A stretch of DNA of 64,000 bases from Actinomycetota bacterium (GCA_030019255.1 JASEFK010000009.1:53880-117879), one strand, 5' to 3'; shown: positions 8,961 to 17,003, counted from the first letter of the stretch. Notes: generated by a model not told the origin, from the sequence alone. A program made the numbers and translations.

Positions 8961-9797
8961 TCATTCCAGGGCGTCGCTATCCAGGTCGCCGCGGAGCTTG
9001 TCCAGTATCTTGCGCAGCAGGCGGGAGACGTGCATCTGGGAGATGTTCAGCTCCCGGGCGATCTCCATCTGAGTCATTCCCCGGAAGAACCGCATGTAGA
9101 TGACCTTCTGCTCCCGGTCGGATAGCCTGGAGATGAGCTTGGCCAGGGTGTCCCGGTCCTCGGCCAGGGAGAAATCGTCGTCCTCCCCTCCCAGGTAGTC
9201 CAGGAGGCTGAAACCCCGGTCCTCCCCCTCGTTGGTGTAGAAGATGTTGTCCAGGCTCAGGTAATTGGCGGCGTAGGAGCTTTCCATGATCTCCACAACT
9301 TCCTCCAGGCTTATCTCCAGGTGCTCGGCCACCTCCTGGAGGGTGGGAGCGCGGTGCAGTTCCTGGGTGAGGTGGTCCACGGCCTGGTTGAGCTCCAAGT
9401 CGCGCATCTGCAGGCGCCGAGGTATGCGGATGGCCCAGCCCTTGTCCCGGAAGTAGCGCTTTAGTTCCCCCACGATGGTGGGCGTGGCGTAGGTGCTGAA
9501 CTCCACGCCGCGGTCCAGGTCATAGCGGTCGATGGCCTTGATGAGGCCGATGAATCCTACCTGCAGCAGGTCCTCGAGGGGCTCGCCCCGGTTGGCAAAT
9601 TTCCGGGCCAGGTATTCCACCAGGTGGATGTTGTGGGCGATGAGCTGATCGCGTATCCGCGGGTCCCCGGTCCGGCGCAACTCTTCGAACAGTTCCCGGA
9701 CCTTCTCCCGCCTTTCCCGCCGCCTCTCCTCCTCTTCGCGCACGGATTTCTCCTCGTGGGGTTCATCATCCCGGCGCACTTCGACTAGCCGGCGCAT
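8961..9797 (-). CDS. RNA polymerase sigma factor, SigB/SigF/SigG subfamily
   Basis: A 278-residue group 3 sigma factor. After a charged N-terminal tail (residues ~10-40, many Glu/Arg) come region 2 (LVEYLARKFANRGEPLEDLLQVG, DRYDLDRGVEFSTYATPTIVGELKRYFRD), region 3 (RIPRRLQMRDLELNQAVDHL) and region 4 (LSDREQKVIYMRFFRGMTQMEIARELNISQMHVSRLLRKIL). It should direct a stress or developmental regulon. Its ATG lies inside the end of the anti-sigma gene (13-base overlap), so the two are translated together. The divergent anti-anti-sigma gene completes a partner-switching module. Confidence 0.92.
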   Translation of the reverse strand: MRRLVEVRRDDEPHEEKSVREEEERRRERREKVRELFEELRRTGDPRIRDQLIAHNIHLVEYLARKFANRGEPLEDLLQVGFIGLIKAIDRYDLDRGVEFSTYATPTIVGELKRYFRDKGWAIRIPRRLQMRDLELNQAVDHLTQELHRAPTLQEVAEHLEISLEEVVEIMESSYAANYLSLDNIFYTNEGEDRGFSLLDYLGGEDDDFSLAEDRDTLAKLISRLSDREQKVIYMRFFRGMTQMEIARELNISQMHVSRLLRKILDKLRGDLDSDALE

Positions 9798-10171
9798 CTC
9801 TTTCTCAACAGGATGCGGCAGGTATCTTTCTCCCTCCGAAGGTCCATCTGGTCCACGACGGACTCCATGATCATGCGGCTGAATGATTCCGGTACGGTGG
9901 TTCGTTTCTCCCCGTTCTCGGCAAACCGGGATCTTAGCTCGATTTCAAGGTACTCCTTTCCCGGCTCTATTTCAACTTCCAGGGAGGATTCGGGCGGGGA
10001 ATGGGCGATGGCGAAGCTGCTGGCTTCGTCCACGGCCAGGCGGAGGTCCTCCAGCGTGGAGAGATCGAAGTTCATGCGGCTGGCCACCAGGAAGACAGCC
10101 AGCCTGATAAGCTGCCTGGAGAAGGGTTCGGCGGGAAGGCGCAGCCTGACCAGATCGCCGCTGTCCCTCAA
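9785..10171 (-). CDS. rsbW: RsbW-type anti-sigma factor with degenerate ATP-binding motifs
   Basis: A 128-residue GHKL-fold protein placed directly upstream of the sigma gene. Recognisable parts are VRLRLPAEPFSRQLIRLAV and DLRLAVDEASSFAIAH, the latter being the N-box region. The usual Asn of the N-box (EAxxN) is Phe here, and no DxGxG G-box is present in the C-terminal half. Binding of the sigma factor is expected from position; kinase activity toward RsbV is doubtful. The start is a TTG at 10171 with a perfect AAAGGAGGT eight bases upstream. Confidence 0.8.
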   Translation of the reverse strand: MRDSGDLVRLRLPAEPFSRQLIRLAVFLVASRMNFDLSTLEDLRLAVDEASSFAIAHSPPESSLEVEIEPGKEYLEIELRSRFAENGEKRTTVPESFSRMIMESVVDQMDLRREKDTCRILLRKRCAG

Positions 10172-10629
10172 CGGTCAAACCTCCTTTCCCGGCCTGCCGT
10201 GGGCCGTCCGCAGCCTTACCCTCATGGCCTGTGGGAGGGCGCGTCCATAGTCTTAGTCTTATAATTTTCCCCAAACCGCGAGGCTCAAACTCCAGGCGGT
10301 TCGCCCCGCACTTTTTCACGGTATCGTCCGGGGGGAAATCAACCCATCACCCGCTTCAGCAAGGCGGATGGCCGGGTCCTGCGCCACCGATGCCGTTTTA
10401 CTGCCTCGGCGAACTCGAACCGGATGGCGGCCGCTCCCTGGACGATTGCCGGAGGAAGAAAGAGCGGGTTAAGGTCCCCGCACTAGGAGAACAATCCGGA
10501 TATCCCGGTGTGAACCAAACGGAGCGTAAAGGGGTTTTTATCATGTGTCGGGTTGATAAGCTGCGAGGGTTTCATGTTAAATGGGAATTGAGAATAGATT
10601 GGTGCGGGGGGTCCGGGAAAGGAGTTTGC
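10172..10629. other. Divergent region between rsbW and rsbV
   Basis: 458 bases between the anti-sigma and anti-anti-sigma genes. The frame of rsbV is open leftward but that stretch lacks family similarity. No convincing sigma-A or SigB-type (GTTT...GGGTAT) promoter could be fixed. Confidence 0.45.
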
Positions 10630-10983
10630 GTGGAAGAAAAGAGGACGGTCTTTTTTCAGACCAGGGTGAGGGAGGAGCGGGGAATACCCGTGGTGGAGCT
10701 GGAGGGCGAGGTGGACCTCTCCACCTCCCCGCAGTTCAAGGAGACCGTCTACCAGTTGATCGACTCCGGTAAGCGTGACATCGTCGTGGACCTCGACGGC
10801 CTGGACTTCATGGATTCCACCGGCCTGGGGGTGCTGGTGGCGGTGCTCAAGAGGACCAGCATGGAGGGCGGACGCATCCGCCTGGTGTGCAGCAAACGTA
10901 GTATCATGAAGGTCTTTTCCATTACCGGTCTGGACAAAGTGTTCGCCATTTACGATAATTTGCAGCGGTGCCTAGATGATTGA
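10630..10983 (+). CDS. rsbV: STAS domain anti-sigma factor antagonist
   Basis: A 117-residue single STAS domain (residues ~8-110): GIPVVELEGEVDLSTSPQF, DIVVDLDGLDFMDSTGLGVLVAVLKR, GGRIRLVCSKRSIMKVFSITGLDKVF. The phosphorylatable Ser is in MDSTGLG. In partner switching, the unphosphorylated form binds RsbW and frees the sigma factor. The GTG at 10630 was chosen because AAAGGAG lies 5 bases upstream and it gives the standard length; an upstream ATG at 10543 would add an unrelated tail. It is divergent from rsbW-sigma. Confidence 0.87.
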   Translation: MEEKRTVFFQTRVREERGIPVVELEGEVDLSTSPQFKETVYQLIDSGKRDIVVDLDGLDFMDSTGLGVLVAVLKRTSMEGGRIRLVCSKRSIMKVFSITGLDKVFAIYDNLQRCLDD

Positions 10984-11096
10984 AAGGGGAACCCGGGATG
11001 CCTTCCCTTCGTCGGTGGACGGCGGGGGGATAGATAAGCAGAGCGGACCCTATAGGAGCAGGAACCGGAGAGGAACCGGGACGTAGAGAGTTTAGC

Positions 11097-11181
11097 GGGG
11101 GAGTACCCGAGTGGCCAAAGGGGACGGACTGTAAATCCGTTGGCGCAGCCTTCGGTGGTTCGAATCCACCCTCCCCCACCA
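11097..11181 (+). tRNA. tRNA-Tyr (GTA)
   Basis: Acceptor stem GGGGGAG (11097-11103) / CTCCCCC (11171-11177), discriminator A and encoded CCA (11179-11181). The anticodon loop CTGTAAA gives GTA. The extended variable arm fits a type II tRNA, and GGTTCGAATCC is the T arm. Confidence 0.95.
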
Positions 11182-11189
11182 GGATAGGA

Positions 11190-11221
11190 GGCCGGAGCAT
11201 CGTGTTTCCGGCCTGTTTTTT
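11190..11221 (+). terminator. Rho-independent terminator after tRNA-Tyr
   Basis: GGCCGGA (11190-11196) / TCCGGCC (11207-11213) followed by TGTTTTTT. Confidence 0.82.
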
Positions 11222-11463
11222 AGAGGAAAGCATGCCGATAAACGTCAACCTTCAAGAATTTCCGTAGAATGCGTGTCGACGCAATTGACCTATTGCAATG
11301 ACCCGTTCAGGCGAAAAAGGAACAATATTTCCCGGTATTGGCATTACGTCCATCTGTTTTCGGGCCACTTCCGGTTCCGTCGCCTTCAGGGAACATCCGA
11401 ATTCATAGACATGGGAGTTTGGCATACCGGAAGGAGGTGCGGACGTTATCGCAAGGATAAGTC

Positions 11464-12360
11464 TTATTCCTTGGACACCCTCAGGCCGTTTTTGAGTAGA
11501 TCCACGATAAAAGCCACTGCCTCTCCGGAGTCATAGCGGCGGTCGAAGGTCAGAAAAATGGCCGTGAACTCCACTATCCCCATGACCGCGCGGGCCAGAA
11601 GTTCCGGATCCAGGTCCCTGATCAGTCCTCGCTTGGCGGCATTGCGCAGCTCGCGGACCACAGGATCGGCTATTCGCTTGTGTAGGGCTATGTACTTGTG
11701 ATAAGCGTCGGGATTCTCGGTTACCATCATGCCCCGCAGCTGATTGATGATAACTGAGAACTTGGAATAATTATCCAGGTAGAAGCGCGCCGTGCGGATG
11801 GCTTTCCGGAAGGGATCGCCGTCCCGGGAGGCCTCTTTCTCTATGGCGTGGACAACGCTTTGTATCAATTCATCGACAGCATCCATGAACAATTCTTTCT
11901 TGTCCCGGTAGTAAAGATAAAAAGTGCCCACCGACACACCGGCGCGGGAGGTGATATCCTTGATCTTGGTGCCCCCGTAGCCCTTCCGGACGAAGAGCTC
12001 CAGGGCGGCTTCCCTTATGCGACGCCGCTTCTTTTCCTTCTCGTCCTCCCGGTGGTTATGCTCCCCTTGAACGATAGCCGTTTCTTCTCCCTTCCCGTTT
12101 TCCGCGCCGCTCTCGTCCAGCAGACGCTTAAGGTAGGAAAGGGGCAGGCGTGACCCTCCCTTGATTTCCCGGATTTTTTTCAGGCCCTCCAGGTGGATCT
12201 CGTTGTAGTAGGCGGAGGTCTTTCCCGTCTTCACCGGTGGGGGGAGAAGGCCGCGCCTGATGTACTGGTGTATGGTGTGACGTGGTATCCCGGAGAGCCT
12301 CTCCAGGTCGCTCATCCTCAACACCTGGGCATCAGTTTCCACGTTGGTCACCTCGCTCAT
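11464..12360 (-). CDS. Fusion regulator: MerR-type HTH plus TetR-type repressor
   Basis: A 298-residue protein with two different DNA-binding domains. Residues ~15-85 are a MerR-like winged helix (LERLSGIPRHTIHQYIRRGLL, RLPLSYLKRLL). After a charged linker (~86-110), residues ~112-160 are a TetR HTH (REAALELFVRKGYGG, ITSRAGVSVGTFYLYYRDKKELF) and the rest is a TetR ligand-binding helical domain. The ATG has GGTGAAGG upstream. Two different inverted repeats lie in the intergenic region to the right, at 12381 and 12563. Its neighbours are alpha/beta hydrolases and a lactonase-like gene, so an acyl or lipid-like ligand is a guess. Confidence 0.85.
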   Translation of the reverse strand: MSEVTNVETDAQVLRMSDLERLSGIPRHTIHQYIRRGLLPPPVKTGKTSAYYNEIHLEGLKKIREIKGGSRLPLSYLKRLLDESGAENGKGEETAIVQGEHNHREDEKEKKRRRIREAALELFVRKGYGGTKIKDITSRAGVSVGTFYLYYRDKKELFMDAVDELIQSVVHAIEKEASRDGDPFRKAIRTARFYLDNYSKFSVIINQLRGMMVTENPDAYHKYIALHKRIADPVVRELRNAAKRGLIRDLDPELLARAVMGIVEFTAIFLTFDRRYDSGEAVAFIVDLLKNGLRVSKE

Positions 12361-12380
12361 CCTTCACCGCAAATATTGTG

Positions 12381-12404
12381 TATTAGTAATAAATAAAACT
12401 AATA
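12381..12404. promoter_or_regulatory. Inverted repeat upstream of the MerR-TetR gene
   Basis: TATTAGT (12381-12387) and ACTAATA (12398-12404) form a perfect 7-base dyad with a 10-base A/T spacer, 21-44 bases upstream of the regulator start. A likely autoregulatory operator. Confidence 0.42.
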
Positions 12405-12515
12405 ATAACAAACCATCAATAATTGTTAAAGCGGGAAAAGTGCAGGAAGGAGGAGAAGGATGATCATTGGGAAATATCTCAATATGAATGGATTTCAGCG
12501 TGCTAAAGTTGTTCC

Positions 12516-12584
12516 TTGACATCTTAACCGGGCTGGCTTTATATAATATAAACCCAAAATATTGAATGAGAATTCACTCATTTA
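12516..12584 (+). promoter_or_regulatory. Promoter with TetR/FadR-like operator
   Basis: TTGACA (12516-12521), 17 bases, TTATAT (12539-12544, merging into TATAAT at 12542-12547). About 16 bases later, TGAATGAG (12563-12570) faces CTCATTTA (12577-12584), with perfect arms AATGAG/CTCATT around a 6-base centre. The half-site TGAATGA resembles operators of TetR-type fatty-acid regulators. The promoter reads right, toward the alpha/beta hydrolase ~380 bases away. Confidence 0.5.
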
Positions 12585-12775
12585 TCTGTAAGTCGAATCT
12601 TCGAAAACCGTGGGGGTTGACACGGGGGGGGTAAAACGGATGCCGTCCGCGGAGCGACGCCTTCTCGTTCGGATGGCGTTTCGTGAACGTGGCGTTCCGT
12701 GAATAACAAGAGCGGATAGGTCATGGACAGTATAGGTTTTAAAGCTCCCGGGAGGCGATGACGTACGGCGGCGGA

Positions 12776-12877
12776 GGGCATCCAGGCGGCGGGGACGAAA
12801 ATGTCTCAACCCCGTGGCGGGGATGTCTCCCGTTGGATGGATAGTATGGGGGTGGGCATCCAGGCGGTGGGGACGAA
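12776..12877. repeat. Two copies of a 24-base element
   Basis: GGGCATCCAGGCGG, one variable base, then GGGGACGAA occurs at 12776-12799 and 12854-12877 with one mismatch. Function unknown; it lies in the leader of the downstream hydrolase gene. Confidence 0.7.
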
Positions 12878-12967
12878 GAGAGGCCCTGCATTCACCGGTG
12901 TGACATGCTTAAAACGGGAATCACCAGGGCCGCGGTCCGGCAGTCGCGGAGGGAAAGGAGGTCGGCC

Positions 12968-14026
12968 TTGAAGGCAAGAACGCTGGCGGCGGTGGGAACG
13001 GCGCTGGGGGCCGGCGCATGGGCGGCCTACAGCCTGAAGGTCATGAACAAGCCGGTTCCCGAAAGGGAAAAGGCCGAGGCTTACGCCCGTTCCCTGCTGG
13101 TGAGGGTGGGAATGGGTGAGCTTTACGGCACCTGGGAGGATGAGGCGCTATACCTGGAGGACCGGGAACTGCGGCTTTACCATTTCCGGAGCCAACCCGA
13201 GGACCCGGTCGTGGTATTCGTGCCCGGGACCAGCGTCTACGCCTTGCTGTACACGGAGTTCCTGTACAAGCTCAGCCGCCGGGGCTTCAACGTGGTGGGG
13301 TTCGATCCCCGCGGCCACGGCATGAGTTCGGGCTGGCGCGGCGTTTATACCCTGGGGGGGCTGGTGGAGGACGCACAGGCGGTCATCGATCATGTCGTGC
13401 GCCGCTACCACCCCAGGGTGGCGATTGCCGGCTCCAGCCAGGGAGGGATGACCGCCTTCTACTGCGCGGCGGCGGAGCCGCGCCTCAAGGCAGCGGTATG
13501 CCATAACCTCATCGCACCCGACGAGCCGGACAATTACCGCATGACCCGCAATCCCTCCCTCTTCCGTCCCCTGATGCCCCTGCTCCCCCTGTTCAAGCCG
13601 CTCATGGAATCCCCGCTGGGAAAGTTGATGATTCCCGTGACCACCTACCTGGACCTGGCCGCGGAACCCACGCGCCTGGTGCCCGACGTGGCCGAATTCT
13701 TGAAGCAGGACCCCCTGGCGGTGAACGCGGTGAGCCTGGGGGCCCTCTATTCCCTGCCCACCACGCCCCTGGCCAGGCGGGTGGAGGAGATAACCACCCC
13801 GGTGATGGTCATTCATTCTGGGAAGGACAACATCTTCCCCGAGGACTACGTGCGACGCGTCTACGATCGCCTGCGTTGCGAGAAAAAATTCCTCTATCTA
13901 CCGGATGCGCCCCACCTGGTGATGATCGACTACGTGGACGAGATCGTGCCTTCCATTGCGGAATGGCTGAAGGAGATCATGTGGCGGGAGGACGCTGCTC
14001 CGGGGGAAGGCGGGGAAAGCGGATGA
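12968..14026 (+). CDS. Alpha/beta hydrolase with N-terminal membrane anchor
   Basis: A 352-residue alpha/beta hydrolase. A short hydrophobic stretch (TLAAVGTALGAGAWAAYSL) near the start suggests membrane attachment. Motifs are VVFVPGTSVYALLYTEF, GFDPRGHGMS, the nucleophile elbow GSSQGG (S157), the acid in IHSGKDNIFPEDY and the His in DAPHLVMID. Substrate unknown; a lipid ester is plausible from the neighbours. I prefer the TTG at 12968, with AAAGGAGG six to seven bases upstream, over the ATG at 12905, which has no ribosome site. A regulated promoter lies upstream. Confidence 0.82.
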   Translation: MKARTLAAVGTALGAGAWAAYSLKVMNKPVPEREKAEAYARSLLVRVGMGELYGTWEDEALYLEDRELRLYHFRSQPEDPVVVFVPGTSVYALLYTEFLYKLSRRGFNVVGFDPRGHGMSSGWRGVYTLGGLVEDAQAVIDHVVRRYHPRVAIAGSSQGGMTAFYCAAAEPRLKAAVCHNLIAPDEPDNYRMTRNPSLFRPLMPLLPLFKPLMESPLGKLMIPVTTYLDLAAEPTRLVPDVAEFLKQDPLAVNAVSLGALYSLPTTPLARRVEEITTPVMVIHSGKDNIFPEDYVRRVYDRLRCEKKFLYLPDAPHLVMIDYVDEIVPSIAEWLKEIMWREDAAPGEGGESG

Positions 14027-14112
14027 GAAAAAAGGCACTGGGAGGAGTTGGACGCGCCCCGTAATCCGTATCTCCCGCCATGGAGACCGGCGGATTGAGA
14101 ATGGGGCGGCGG

Positions 14113-14224
14113 GTTGATTTGCAGGGCGGAACTCAGAAGCAAGCAGATGAGCGGCATCGGCCAGGGCCCTGGCCAGGGCGTCTTCCGGTTAATTTGAAGG
14201 GCAAAAAAGAAGCAAGGAGATGAG
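14113..14224. repeat. Imperfect direct repeats flanking a 16-base palindrome
   Basis: The segment at 14113-14151 (GTTGATTTGCAGGGC...AGAAGCAAGCAGATGAG) recurs in altered form at 14188-14224 (GTTAATTTGAAGGGC...AGAAGCAAGGAGATGAG). Between them is the perfect palindrome GGCCAGGGCCCTGGCC (14159-14174). Non-coding, just before the next start. Confidence 0.7.
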
Positions 14225-14254
14225 TAATAGGGAGCGGCCAAGAGGAGGTTATCG

Positions 14255-15415
14255 ATGATCGCGGAGGACATCCTGGTCACCACGTGCATGCTCACCGGGA
14301 CCACCGAGCGGGCGGCGTCCAGGCTGGGAGTGCGCCGCTTCCTGCCCCGGCTCTTCACCTTGCGCTATGCCAACATGGGGGGCCTGGACGCGGCGGCTTT
14401 CTCCCGGCAGCTGGATGAGCTCAAGTCCTTCGAGGACTCCCGCTGGTGCGGGTACTGGAACGCCATCGCCGCCTCCTACCAGGAGAGGGCGGAGAAGGCT
14501 CTCCGCAGCGCGGGAGGCGAGGTTACTCAGGAGGCCGTGGACCTGTACATCAAGGCAATCACCTACTACACGGTGAGCGCCTTCCCGGGAACCTCGCCCG
14601 GGCGCCTGGAGGCTTACCGCAAGGCCAGGGACCTTTTCGAGAGGGTAGCCCCCATGGTGGACGAACACATGGAGAAGGTGGTCCTAGAGGCGGAAGGGGA
14701 GAAGGTGGAGGGCATGGTGCGCTTCCCTCCCGGGGAAAACCGGGTTCCCATGGTGATCATTACCAACGGGTTGGAGGGCACCTTGCAGGAACTCGCCCTG
14801 CCCCTCCTGGAATACCGGGAGGCCCGCCTGGGGGTCTTCCTCATGGAGATGCCTGGAACCTATTCCTACCGGAAGCCCATGAGTGGAGAGTCGGAACGTA
14901 TTTACTCCCGGGTGATCGAATACTTCGTCACGCACCCCCGGGTGGATCCCGAGCGCCTGGCCATGGTGGGGGTGAGCTTCGGGGGTTACTGGGCGGCGAG
15001 AATGGCGGTGGTGAGTCCGCACCTGTCCTGCGCCGTGGTCTGCGGGGCCCCGCTGCACCGGGCCTTCGGGATGTCCAATTTCCCGGGAACGCCGGAGATC
15101 GTCGTGGAAGCGCTCAAGAAGGTCACCGGTGCGAGAAACCTGGCCGAGATGGGGGAGAAGCTGCGTGCCCTCTCCCTGGAAAGGAACGATCTCCTCAGAC
15201 GCATCCGCATTCCCGTGCTGGTGATCAACGGCGAGAGAGACACCCTGCTGGGAAGCGAGGACTCCCTGCTCCTCTGCGCCCGGGCCCCCCGGGCCTTGCT
15301 CAAGCTCTACGAGAACGACGACCATTGCGCCATGGGACATTACCGGGAGTGGCTGGACTTGAGCTTCGAGTGGTTGCAGGAGCGCCTCGCGGCACCGGGC
15401 GCGGTAGGGCGGTAG
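14255..15415 (+). CDS. Alpha/beta hydrolase, FrsA/DUF1100-like
   Basis: A 386-residue hydrolase. The N-terminal ~150 residues are a helical cap (AIAASYQERAEKAL, YIKAITYYTVSAF), as in FrsA-like esterases. The catalytic half shows PMVIITNGLEGTLQE, a GVSFGG nucleophile elbow (S241), VINGERDTLLG for the acid and NDDHCAMGH for the His. The helical N-terminus plus a late catalytic domain is why I place it in the FrsA/DUF1100 group and not with generic esterases. ATG 14255 follows GAGGAGGTTATCG. It is 12 bases upstream of the metallo-hydrolase gene, so the two are co-transcribed. Substrate unknown. Confidence 0.82.
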   Translation: MIAEDILVTTCMLTGTTERAASRLGVRRFLPRLFTLRYANMGGLDAAAFSRQLDELKSFEDSRWCGYWNAIAASYQERAEKALRSAGGEVTQEAVDLYIKAITYYTVSAFPGTSPGRLEAYRKARDLFERVAPMVDEHMEKVVLEAEGEKVEGMVRFPPGENRVPMVIITNGLEGTLQELALPLLEYREARLGVFLMEMPGTYSYRKPMSGESERIYSRVIEYFVTHPRVDPERLAMVGVSFGGYWAARMAVVSPHLSCAVVCGAPLHRAFGMSNFPGTPEIVVEALKKVTGARNLAEMGEKLRALSLERNDLLRRIRIPVLVINGERDTLLGSEDSLLLCARAPRALLKLYENDDHCAMGHYREWLDLSFEWLQERLAAPGAVGR

Positions 15416-15427
15416 AAAGGAGAGAAG

Positions 15428-16231
15428 GTGAAAGTCCACTTCTTGAATTGCGGCCTTATGCACCCCCGCCTGGCCCCGGTTTTCGTTCCCCACCTGGACC
15501 GGGTCCCTTGCCTGTGCCTTCTCCTGGAGGACGAGGGGAGGCTGGTGCTGGTGGACGCCGGTTTCGGGACCCGGGACGTGGCCGACCCCGCCCGCTTGGG
15601 CAAGTTCGGGGCCTGGCTTTTGAACCCACGCATGGATACCGGCTTGACCGCCAGGGAACAGGTGAAGAGTCTCGGCCATGACCCCGACGAGGTGAGCGAC
15701 ATCATCTGTACCCACCTGGACCGCGACCACGCGGGAGGGCTGGCAGATTTTCCCTACGCCAGGGTCCACGTGCTGGGGAAGGAGAAAGAAGCGGCACTTT
15801 CCCCACGCAATGCGCGGGAGAGGGAGAGGTACCGCCCCTGCCACTTCGCCCACGGACCGCGATGGGAGACCTACGACGAAAGGCAGGGGGAGGAGTGGCG
15901 GGATCTCAGGCGCATTCCCCTGCGCGGCCTTCCCGAGGGCTTGTTCCTGGTTCCCCTGCGAGGCCATACCCGTGGCCACTGCGGGGTGGCGGTGTACACC
16001 TGCGAGGGATGGCTTCTCCATTGCGGAGACGCCTTTTACGTTAAGGAGGAGCTGAGGGAGGGGAACAAGGCCCCCCTGGGGGTAACGGGATTCCGCACCA
16101 TGGCCCACGTGAACCTCCCCCTGGCCCTTTACCAGCTCGTGAAAGTGAGGGGCTTGCTGGACGACGTGGTACTTATCGCCGCCCACGACCAGTTCGAATA
16201 TCGCGGTCGATTCGGGCGACCCCTGGATTGA
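15428..16231 (+). CDS. Metallo-beta-lactamase-fold hydrolase (lactonase-like)
   Basis: A 267-residue MBL-fold protein. The metal motif reads THLDRDHAGG, so the second His of the common HxHxDH is Asp; further ligands are in GHTRGHCG and LLHCGDAFY, and a late His is in AAHDQFEY. Such proteins hydrolyse lactones or thioesters; the layout resembles the AHL-lactonase/GloB-like group, but specificity cannot be read. The GTG at 15428 has AAAGGAGA upstream and lies 12 bases after the FrsA-like hydrolase. Confidence 0.82.
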   Translation: MKVHFLNCGLMHPRLAPVFVPHLDRVPCLCLLLEDEGRLVLVDAGFGTRDVADPARLGKFGAWLLNPRMDTGLTAREQVKSLGHDPDEVSDIICTHLDRDHAGGLADFPYARVHVLGKEKEAALSPRNARERERYRPCHFAHGPRWETYDERQGEEWRDLRRIPLRGLPEGLFLVPLRGHTRGHCGVAVYTCEGWLLHCGDAFYVKEELREGNKAPLGVTGFRTMAHVNLPLALYQLVKVRGLLDDVVLIAAHDQFEYRGRFGRPLD

Positions 16232-16553
16232 GGTGGAAAATCGGAAGGACGGGAAAAAGAAACGAAGATCGGGAGGGGGAGAAGGAGCCGGGGAAGACCG
16301 GGTTTCAGCGACGGTTAAATAATAAGGGAAGGGAAATCAATGGGAAAAGATGGAAAATCGATGCGAACGCTGGACTACAAGGACTCCTGAGGGCAAGCGA
16401 GCCTTGTCCTCGCACGTGTTCCAAGGAGTGGGTTGGATAGGGTTGCGGCCCTTATAATGAGGTTGTTCCGGAACATGTTTTTCGGGTAGACGGGCGGAGT
16501 TTGACGGGAGCGAAATTTACGCCGCCCCGAGGAGTTCCTAGGGTAATGGAGGT
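16232..16553. other. Intergenic region before the SRPBCC gene
   Basis: 322 bases. The left part shows nothing recognisable. The right part has a TATAAT and a palindrome (separate entry). Confidence 0.45.
16453..16475 (+). promoter_or_regulatory. -10 element with perfect 12-base palindrome
   Basis: TATAAT (16453-16458) is followed after 5 bases by the perfect palindrome TGTTCCGGAACA (16464-16475), which itself overlaps AACATGTT (16472-16479). The -35 is poor (TTGGAT with only a 14-base spacer). It looks like an operator at the transcription start of the SRPBCC gene. Confidence 0.42.
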
Positions 16554-17003
16554 ATGAAGGTGCCGGAAAGGGAGATGGTCACCAGCGTGGTTATCAAGGC
16601 CTCGCCGCGCCGGGTCTGGGAGGTGCTCACCGACCTCTCCTCCTACCCTGCATGGAACCCCATGATCAGGTGGGCGGAGGGGGAGATCCGGGAAGGCGCC
16701 AGGCTGAGGGTCCGCTTCCATCCCCGGGAGAGGAAAAGGGGGAGGACCTTTAATCCCCGGCTGCGGGTGGTGGTCCCGGAAAGGGAGTTGCGCTGGGGCG
16801 GCTGGCCGCCGCTGCCCGGGATCTTCGACTTCGAGCATTACTGGATACTCGAGCCGGAGCCGGGAGGAGGCACCCTGCTCCGGCACGGGGTGCTGGTCAA
16901 GGGCCTGCTCGCTCCCCTGGTCATGCCGGTGGTGGAGAGGTTGTCCGGCGGGCCCTTCCAGGCCATGAACCGGGCGCACCGGGAACGCGCCGAGGCCGGT
17001 TAA
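16554..17003 (+). CDS. SRPBCC (START-like) domain protein
   Basis: A 149-residue polyketide-cyclase/SRPBCC helix-grip fold protein. The opening VTSVVIKASPRRVWEVLTDLSSYPAWNPMI is the family signature, followed by GARLRVRFHPRERK, VPERELRWGGWPPLPGIFDFEHYWILEPEPGGGTLLRHG and a closing long helix. These proteins bind hydrophobic ligands. ATG 16554 has GGAGG immediately in front (tight spacing); ATG 16575 is an alternative. It is alone behind a palindromic operator and convergent with the following membrane protein gene. Confidence 0.8.
   Translation: MKVPEREMVTSVVIKASPRRVWEVLTDLSSYPAWNPMIRWAEGEIREGARLRVRFHPRERKRGRTFNPRLRVVVPERELRWGGWPPLPGIFDFEHYWILEPEPGGGTLLRHGVLVKGLLAPLVMPVVERLSGGPFQAMNRAHRERAEAG

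Larger units (their letters stand above)
12361..12967. other. Regulatory intergenic region right of the MerR-TetR gene
   Basis: About 600 bases without a supportable gene. It holds two inverted repeats and a promoter (separate entries) and, further right, a repeated 24-base element (12776-12799 and 12854-12877). The first 200 bases are A/T-rich, unlike the surroundings. Confidence 0.5.

Noticed and set aside
14684..16186. 500-codon reading frame on the minus strand
   Set aside because: It lies opposite two well-supported genes, is rich in His/Gln/Gly/Pro, and has no motifs. Such frames are expected opposite GC-rich genes with strong third-position bias.
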